This document shows, one piece after another, positions 58,646-64,000 of a stretch of DNA of 64,000 nt. The notes beneath the pieces are model-generated. The model made no database searches, was not told the origin of the DNA, and worked only from the letters and a program-made list of their open reading frames with translations. Position 1 is the first letter of the stretch. Every line of letters starts with the position of its first letter. This DNA is from DASVTR01 sp036382855 (GTDB lineage: Bacteria > Acidobacteriota > Blastocatellia > Pyrinomonadales > Pyrinomonadaceae), in the NCBI GenBank assembly GCA_036382855.1, contig DASVPO010000004.1:62001-126000 (forward strand), given 5' to 3'. The position numbers and the translations under genes were made by a program.

Positions 58646-61189
58646 ATGCCGACAATTATCAAGCGTCAAGCCCTCGCGGTTCTCTTTTTGCTTTCCGTCG
58701 CTTCATTCCAGATTCTACAGGCACAAGCTCCGCGCGAACGACATGAGCGTATACGCGCTGCCGTTGATAGAAACGACAACGCAGCGGCCATTAACGAACT
58801 GCAATCGCTGCTCAAAGCCGAGCCAGCGCTTTTCACGCTCAACAACTACGACTACCTGCTGGCCCGCCTCTCGGAGCGGCAGGGCGACATGGCGACGGCG
58901 GCCGTCGGCTTTCAATCAGTCGCTTCGCGCAATTCCATGCTCTCGCAGTATGCGCTCTGGCACTTGGCCCAGTTTGCGCGTTCGACTGGAAATCTAACGC
59001 TCGAACGCGACCAACTGCGTCAACTAATCATTACCTTTCCCTCAAGTCTGCTGCGCGAAGCCGCGCTGGCGCGACTTGGCGAGAGTTTCTTTGAGAGCGG
59101 CGATTATGCCTCCGCGATTTCCGCGTTGCGTCCGCAGAGCGATGCGAAGAATTCCAGTTCAGCACGCGAAGCGCTCGCGCTCGTCGGGCAGGCGTTCCTG
59201 CGCAGCAAGCAGGATGCTCAGGCGCGCGAAATTTTCAACATCCTCATCACGCAGACTCCTGACCCCGCACGCCCGGATGATTACGCGCTCGTCGGCGTGC
59301 GCGGCCTTGATGCGCTCGACGCAGGAAGCCCTGAGGCCGCGCAGAAGCAGGCTCCGCAGCTTTCCGAAAGCGAGCACCTGCGCCGCGCAGCCATCTATAC
59401 TTTCAATCGCGATTTCCCCGCAGCCCGCCTGCACTACCTCGCAATCGTCGAGCGCTACCCGCAGAGCGCAAACGTGCCCGACGCGCTCTTTCAAACCGGG
59501 CGCGGCCACGCTCAGGACGTGCAGTTTGATGAAGCCACAAAATATTTCCAGCGTATCGTCACGCAGTTTCCCAGCAGCCCGAACGCACGCGAAGCTTTAA
59601 GCGCGCTCGCCACGGCCTACCTGCGCGGCAAACACGCAGATGAGGCTTCCGCAACCTTCAAGCAGGTCATCGAGCGCTACCCCGACGCGCCAAACGCGGA
59701 GCGCTACTACCTCAACCTGATTGATGCTCTGCGCGAAGCGGGCCGCGATGATGAAGCGCTGGAATGGGTCAGGCAAACGCGCGCTAAATTTCGTGGACAG
59801 GCAGCAGCGCTCGCTCTCTTCGCGCAGGCGCGTATACATCTCTCGCAGAGCGCGTGGCCGGCGGCGCTCTCCAACCTTGATGCGCTCAGGAATGAAGCGG
59901 ACACGGGCGGCCTGCGCGTCTCAGGAGGAACAACGCCCGTCGAACTCTCTTTCACACGCGCTCTTGTTCTCGAACAGTTAGGCCGCACGGAGGAGGCCGT
60001 CAGCGCTTATCTGGCGATTCCCGATGGACGCAACGAGTATTACGGAGGCCGTGCAACGCGTCGTCTTCGCGCGCTGGCCGCAGACGCTCGCACGAAGAAT
60101 GTTATCCAGTCGCGCCTTGACGGACTGCGCACAGAAGCGCAGCAAGCCCTCTCAGGCGGGCAGTCCGAACGCGCCAGAACTGCCGCGCAGAACGCCCTGC
60201 GCCTGACCGAGGACGCAGCCGCCACAGAGCAACTCTTAGACATCGCGCGCCGCGCATACAGCGCGCTCCCAGACTACAATCGTGTTCCAGCATTTCGACT
60301 GCTGCCCACAGGCAGGCAGGAGCTATTAACTACCGCACCGCGCACGAGCGACAAAGAGCCGACGCATCAAGCCCTCGCAGACGAACTACTCTTCCTCGGC
60401 CTCTATGATGAAGGTGCGCCTGAGTTGGCCGTTGCAGAAAACGCCTTCAGCAGCGGCGTCGAGAAGCTTGAAACAAAACCTGCTGAAACTGATGAGGCGG
60501 GCAAACCGCAGGAGAAACAGAAACAACCTGCGTCATCAACCGTCGCTCCATCAAGATCACTTTCGCCGGATGAAGCCTACACGCTCGCAGTCCTCTTCAA
60601 GCGCGGCGAGAATGCGGAGCGAGCCATTCGCTTTGCCGAACCGCTCTGGAAAAAAGTTCCGGCCGATTATCTGCTTGAGCTTGCGCCGCGCGAGATGGTC
60701 GAGTTGCTCTATCCTGCGCCTTATGGTGCGTCGTTGCGCGAGTATGCTCCACAGCGCGGAGTTGACCCGCGTTTTGTGCTGGCGATTATGCGGCAGGAGT
60801 CGCGTTTCCGTTCTGATGCCAAGTCAGTCTCGGCGGCGCGCGGGCTGCTGCAATTCATTCCGACGACCGCCAACAAGATTGCCTCGCAACTCGGCATACA
60901 GAATTTTCCGCAGGACAATCTCTACAATCCGCGCATCGCGGTTCTCTTCGGCTCACAGTATATGGGCAATCTCTTCAAGCTCTTTCCTGAGATGCCGCAG
61001 GCCGTCGCCGCTTCATACAACGGCGGCGAGGATAACGTTGCGCGCTGGGTTGCGCGCGCTCGTTCACAAGACCCGGACCGCTATGTCATAGAGATAGGCT
61101 ATACGCAGTCGAAAGATTACGTCTTCAAAGTGCTGCCGAATTACTGGACATACCAGAAGCTCTACACGGACCAACTTCAACCCCGCTAA
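58646..61189 (+). CDS. Lytic transglycosylase (SLT) with TPR-like repeats
   Basis: An 847-residue exported murein hydrolase. Signal peptide LAVLFLLSVASFQILQAQA; residues 30-560 are helical TPR-like repeats (FPAARLHYLAIVERYPQSAN, YFQRIVTQFPSSPNAREAL), and the C-terminal SLT domain has E718 in IMRQESRF, SVSAARGLLQFIPTTAN and ASYNGGEDNVARWV. It resembles Slt70-type enzymes, cleaving between MurNAc and GlcNAc with formation of 1,6-anhydroMurNAc. A charged linker (ETDEAGKPQEKQKQ) precedes the catalytic part. ATG at 58646 has AAGGA upstream; a start at 58598 would give a poorer signal peptide. Confidence 0.93.
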   Translation: MPTIIKRQALAVLFLLSVASFQILQAQAPRERHERIRAAVDRNDNAAAINELQSLLKAEPALFTLNNYDYLLARLSERQGDMATAAVGFQSVASRNSMLSQYALWHLAQFARSTGNLTLERDQLRQLIITFPSSLLREAALARLGESFFESGDYASAISALRPQSDAKNSSSAREALALVGQAFLRSKQDAQAREIFNILITQTPDPARPDDYALVGVRGLDALDAGSPEAAQKQAPQLSESEHLRRAAIYTFNRDFPAARLHYLAIVERYPQSANVPDALFQTGRGHAQDVQFDEATKYFQRIVTQFPSSPNAREALSALATAYLRGKHADEASATFKQVIERYPDAPNAERYYLNLIDALREAGRDDEALEWVRQTRAKFRGQAAALALFAQARIHLSQSAWPAALSNLDALRNEADTGGLRVSGGTTPVELSFTRALVLEQLGRTEEAVSAYLAIPDGRNEYYGGRATRRLRALAADARTKNVIQSRLDGLRTEAQQALSGGQSERARTAAQNALRLTEDAAATEQLLDIARRAYSALPDYNRVPAFRLLPTGRQELLTTAPRTSDKEPTHQALADELLFLGLYDEGAPELAVAENAFSSGVEKLETKPAETDEAGKPQEKQKQPASSTVAPSRSLSPDEAYTLAVLFKRGENAERAIRFAEPLWKKVPADYLLELAPREMVELLYPAPYGASLREYAPQRGVDPRFVLAIMRQESRFRSDAKSVSAARGLLQFIPTTANKIASQLGIQNFPQDNLYNPRIAVLFGSQYMGNLFKLFPEMPQAVAASYNGGEDNVARWVARARSQDPDRYVIEIGYTQSKDYVFKVLPNYWTYQKLYTDQLQPR

Positions 61190-61216
61190 CGAAGCGGCCA
61201 CATCATTCAACAGAAA

Positions 61217-62086
61217 ATGTCTCGCTCTATTTTATCAACAATAATCTTTCTGCTCTGCGCAACGTTGTTCGCCTGCCAGCCGACAAAGAAGGTTGAAGGG
61301 AAACGCTATGAACTGAAGGGCAAGGTGGTCGCCGTTGACCGCACCGCGCAGCTACTCACAATCTCCCACGAAGAGATACGCGGCTACATGGACGAGATGA
61401 CCATGTCGTTTGCCCTCAAAGACCCTGCCATCATTAACGACATTACGCCCGGCGATTCTATTCAGGCCACACTCGTCGTCGCTGCCCCTTCAACATGGCT
61501 CGAAGACGTTATTATCACCAAGCCGCCGACAAAACTCTCGGCCAGCGAGCAACCAGCCACCGCGAAGGAGGCCAGCCCCGGAGACACGGTTCCAGATTTT
61601 TCTTTAGTCAATCAGGACGGCAAGCGTATTAGCATAGGGCAGTACAAAGGCAGGGCGCTCTTGCTCACGTTTATCTACACGCGCTGCCCGCTACCCGAAT
61701 ATTGCACGCTGATGAGCGATAACTTCGCTGCCGTTGACCGCGAGTTGAAAAGGGACGAAGACCTCTATCGCCGCACACACCTGCTGAGCGTCAGCATTGA
61801 CCCCGGATATGACACGCCCAAGGTCCTGCGCAGCTACGGCGGCGCACACACAGGCAACTACACCACAGAGACCTTCCAACACTGGGAATTCGCGACCGGC
61901 ACGAAAGACGAAGTGAAACAACTCGCGCAATTCTTCGGCCTCACCTACTACCCCGACGCAGACCAGATCACACACTCTTTACGCACAGCCATCATCGCCC
62001 CCGACGGCAAGGTCTACAAAGTTTACAGAGGCAACGAATGGAAGCCCGAAGAAGTAGTCCACGACCTTCAAGCGTTCAAAAAGTGA
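61217..62086 (+). CDS. SCO1/SenC-like lipoprotein with N-terminal CusF-like copper domain
   Basis: A 289-residue lipoprotein (lipobox ATLFAC, C20). Residues 30-90 are CusF-like: YELKGKVVAVDRTAQLLTIS, H51 and GYMDEMTMSFAL with methionines M61 and M63 suited to copper(I). Residues 120-289 are SCO1-like: VPDFSLVNQDGKRI, C157-PLPEY-C163 (Cx5C instead of the usual CxxxC) and H253 in DQITHSLRT. It probably handles copper for cytochrome oxidase assembly or acts as a thiol reductase. Its stop codon falls inside hairpin H3. It starts 27 nt after the lytic transglycosylase. Confidence 0.9.
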   Translation: MSRSILSTIIFLLCATLFACQPTKKVEGKRYELKGKVVAVDRTAQLLTISHEEIRGYMDEMTMSFALKDPAIINDITPGDSIQATLVVAAPSTWLEDVIITKPPTKLSASEQPATAKEASPGDTVPDFSLVNQDGKRISIGQYKGRALLLTFIYTRCPLPEYCTLMSDNFAAVDRELKRDEDLYRRTHLLSVSIDPGYDTPKVLRSYGGAHTGNYTTETFQHWEFATGTKDEVKQLAQFFGLTYYPDADQITHSLRTAIIAPDGKVYKVYRGNEWKPEEVVHDLQAFKK

Positions 62087-62156
62087 TGAGTAATGAGTGA
62101 TGAGTTAAATGCTGTTTGCTTCCTACTCATCACTCATTACTCATCACTCATCACTT
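62081..62156. repeat. Inverted repeat of TGATGAG/TAATGAG units (hairpin H3)
   Basis: Perfect 24-bp arms (62082-62105 and 62125-62148), 19-nt loop. The left arm includes the TGA stop of the SCO-like gene (62084-62086). It lies between convergent genes (SCO-like and etfA) and may serve as a terminator in both directions. Confidence 0.9.
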
Positions 62157-62161
62157 CTTTA

Positions 62162-63142
62162 CTATGCTTTATGCTTCTTGATTTCTTCTGTCAGGACTGG
62201 GAGGACTTCGAAGAGGTCGCCGACGATGCCGTAGTCTGCGATGTCGAAGATGGGAGCTTCTGGGTCTTTGTTGACGGCGACGATGGTGCCGGAATTTTTC
62301 ATGCCGACGAGATGCTGGATTGCGCCTGAGATGCCGAGCGCGATGTAGAGCTTGGGCGCGACCGTCTGGCCGCTTGAGCCTATCTGTCGGTCAATCGGCA
62401 ACCACTCCGCATCGCAAATCGGCCGCGACGCAGCGATGTCTCCGCCGAGAACTTCGGCCAGTTTTTCCGCCAGCGCTATATTCTCCTTGCTCTTGATGCC
62501 GCGACCGATGGCGACGATGGTTTCCGCCTTCGTCAAGTCAACCGCCTGCTTCACCTCCTGAAACGGCGCTTCAGGCTTCATGCGAACTTCGCCCACTTCG
62601 ACCTGCATTGTTTCCACACCGGCGCTGCCCCCCTTGCTTGCCTGCTCCGCGCGATACGCGCCCGACTGGAATGTCGCGAAGATGGGCGCTGCACCGTCTG
62701 CCACCACATCCGCGTCAATCTTGCCTAGGAAGATGCGCCGCGAGAAGGTCACGTTTCCATCACCGACGCGCGCCCTGATGCAATCGCTGATTAACCCTTT
62801 GCCGAAACGTGCTGACAACTTCGGCGCGAAATCGCGCACGAGATACGTGTGCGGCAGGATGACGTACTGCGGGTCCTGCGCACGCACGACCTGCTCCATC
62901 GCGTCCGCATAACCGTCCGGCGTATACTCCGCCAGCTTTTCGTTGTCTGCATAGATGACGCGCTCTACATCGTAACCCGCAATCTCCGTCGCCAGTTGAT
63001 TCATCCCCGCGCCCAGCACGACCGCCCTCACAGGTTGGCCCAACTCCGCGCCCAAACTCTGAGCCGCCGCCATCGCCTCAAACGAAGTCTTATTAAACGT
63101 GCCAGCCCTGTGCTCCGCAAAAACCAGAATTCCGTTGCTCAT
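62162..63142 (-). CDS. etfA: Electron transfer flavoprotein alpha subunit
   Basis: A 326-residue ETF alpha chain. The N-terminal half (GILVFAEHRAGTFNKTSFE) forms the shared ETF fold; the C-terminal FAD domain has LGGDIAASRPICDAEWLP, QIGSSGQTVAPKLYIALGIS and GAIQHLVGMKNSGTIVAVN, the complete FAD-binding signature. It transfers electrons from acyl-CoA dehydrogenases or similar to ETF:quinone oxidoreductase. It is transcribed after etfB, from which hairpin H4 separates it. Confidence 0.96.
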   Translation of the reverse strand: MSNGILVFAEHRAGTFNKTSFEAMAAAQSLGAELGQPVRAVVLGAGMNQLATEIAGYDVERVIYADNEKLAEYTPDGYADAMEQVVRAQDPQYVILPHTYLVRDFAPKLSARFGKGLISDCIRARVGDGNVTFSRRIFLGKIDADVVADGAAPIFATFQSGAYRAEQASKGGSAGVETMQVEVGEVRMKPEAPFQEVKQAVDLTKAETIVAIGRGIKSKENIALAEKLAEVLGGDIAASRPICDAEWLPIDRQIGSSGQTVAPKLYIALGISGAIQHLVGMKNSGTIVAVNKDPEAPIFDIADYGIVGDLFEVLPVLTEEIKKHKA

Positions 63143-63161
63143 ATAACCTCAATGACAAAGA

Positions 63162-63240
63162 AGTAATGAGTGATGAGTAATGAGTGATGAGTAAAAGAAA
63201 GAAGTTTTCAACTCATTACTCATCACTCATCACTGTTTTT
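63162..63240. repeat. Inverted repeat of TGATGAG/TAATGAG units (hairpin H4)
   Basis: Arms 63162-63185 and 63211-63234 pair over 24 nt with one G-T mismatch; a further repeat copy follows the left arm. It is followed by TTTTT (63236-63240). It sits between etfB and etfA on their transcript and could adjust the ratio or stability of the two parts. Confidence 0.88.
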
Positions 63241-64000
63241 AGATGACTCTTGCTTCCGTGCGTAGTTTTTCTGCCAGCGCGACGGCTCCGGCCTTCGCGT
63301 CGCCGTTGCCCAAAAACTGTGTCTGCTTGGTCTTCTCCGGCAGGTAAACTTTTTCGATGCGTTGATGCGAGGGCGCAGCGGCGGCAGCCTCAGCGGGCGC
63401 GACTTCCTTAATCTCTTTTTTCTTCGCGGCCATGATGCCCTTCAAGCTGGCGTAGCGTATCTGGCTGATGCCGGATTGAATCGTCAGCAGCGCAGGCTTC
63501 TGCATCGAGTACCACTGATACCAGCCGCTCTCAAGCTCGCGTTTGACGCGCAACTCCTCGCCCGAAGCGTCAACTTCGATGACAATCGTCGCGTGCGGCA
63601 GGCCCAGTAGTTCCGCCATGATGACGCCCGTTTGAGCATAGCCGTAATCGTCAGACTGCAAGCCCGTCAACACCAGATCAGCCTGCTCGTCGCGTATCGC
63701 TTCAGCCAGCACGCTCGCCGCCGCATAAGGTGAAAGCTGCCCCAGATTATCTCCGATGACATGAATAGCGCGATCAGCCCCACGCGCCAGCGCGTCCTTG
63801 ATCACGCTCTTCACGCGCTGCGGTCCCATCGAACAGACGACCACCTCGCCGCCCAGCTTCTCCTTCAAACGCAAAGCCTCTTCCAGAGCATAGCCATCCG
63901 ATTCATTAACTTCATAGGAGAGGTCGCCCTCCTCAATCCAAGTCGCCTCCCTGTTAATACGCAGGATGGCATCCTTATTAGCGACCTGTTTCATTAAGAC
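63239..64000 (-). CDS. etfB: Electron transfer flavoprotein beta subunit (start beyond right edge)
   Basis: The ETF beta chain, lacking only its first few residues. The reading frame stays open to the window end as V-L-M-K-Q-V; the family begins like MKxxVxxKQVP, so the true start is just outside. Present are INREATWIEEG, YEVNESDGYALEEALRL, VVVCSMGPQRV and ADLVLTGLQSDDYGYAQTG, the AMP-site segment. The C-terminal tail has an alanine/lysine-rich stretch (KKEIKEVAPAEAAAAA). It forms a heterodimer with the etfA product. Confidence 0.94.
   Translation of the reverse strand, partial: VLMKQVANKDAILRINREATWIEEGDLSYEVNESDGYALEEALRLKEKLGGEVVVCSMGPQRVKSVIKDALARGADRAIHVIGDNLGQLSPYAAASVLAEAIRDEQADLVLTGLQSDDYGYAQTGVIMAELLGLPHATIVIEVDASGEELRVKRELESGWYQWYSMQKPALLTIQSGISQIRYASLKGIMAAKKKEIKEVAPAEAAAAAPSHQRIEKVYLPEKTKQTQFLGNGDAKAGAVALAEKLRTEARVI

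Overview
The window looks like a chromosomal segment of a GC-rich Gram-negative bacterium, most likely an Acidobacteriota member of the Blastocatellia/Pyrinomonadaceae type. This assignment is inferred from gene content: TonB receptors with N-terminal carboxypeptidase-regulatory domains, secreted proteases ending in FG-GAP-like repeats, a DsbA-VKOR pair, GTG/TTG starts, and many long shadow frames caused by GC-rich codon use. I saw no tRNA, rRNA, insertion sequence, integrase or CRISPR array.

Region 1 (1-19.6 kb, all minus strand) is a surface-polysaccharide locus. Transcribed from right to left it holds a 90-residue orphan, an outer-membrane export protein (Wza type), a Wzz/Wzc-type tyrosine autokinase, a Wzm/Wzt ABC exporter whose ATPase carries a carbohydrate-binding tail, and a run of glycosyltransferases (GT4, GT2, a duplicated GT2 fusion, a CgeB-like enzyme). 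Six methyltransferases (three FkbM type) and one hexapeptide acyltransferase are interleaved. Several junctions are ATGA or similar overlaps, so this is probably one long operon; it continues past the left edge. A LuxR-type regulator with an extra N-terminal winged-helix-like region lies beside it.

Region 2 (20.5-41.3 kb) encodes exported proteins: a 1302-residue multidomain protein, a small secreted protein, a copper-amine-oxidase-like protein with an altered cofactor motif, a TonB-dependent receptor, a DsbA-VKOR oxidative-folding pair, a subtilisin (S8) and a fungalysin (M36). Three of them (the 1302-residue protein, S8, M36) end in the same six-repeat module. Strong hairpin terminators separate many of the units.

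Region 3 (41.4-47.9 kb, minus) is a signalling cluster: PocR-GAF-GGDEF diguanylate cyclase, a STAND-like ATPase fused to an anti-sigma-type HATPase, a STAS antagonist and a GAF-HD-GYP phosphodiesterase. It places c-di-GMP synthesis and breakdown next to partner-switching components.

Region 4 (48-64 kb) holds a complete oligopeptide ABC transporter (binding protein, two permeases, two ATPases), a second binding protein next to coaE, folD, a lytic transglycosylase, a CusF-SCO1 fusion lipoprotein and etfB-etfA, with etfB cut by the right edge. Four intergenic hairpins built from 7-nt units (mostly TGATGAG/TAATGAG) lie at 1.4, 50.2, 62.1 and 63.2 kb.
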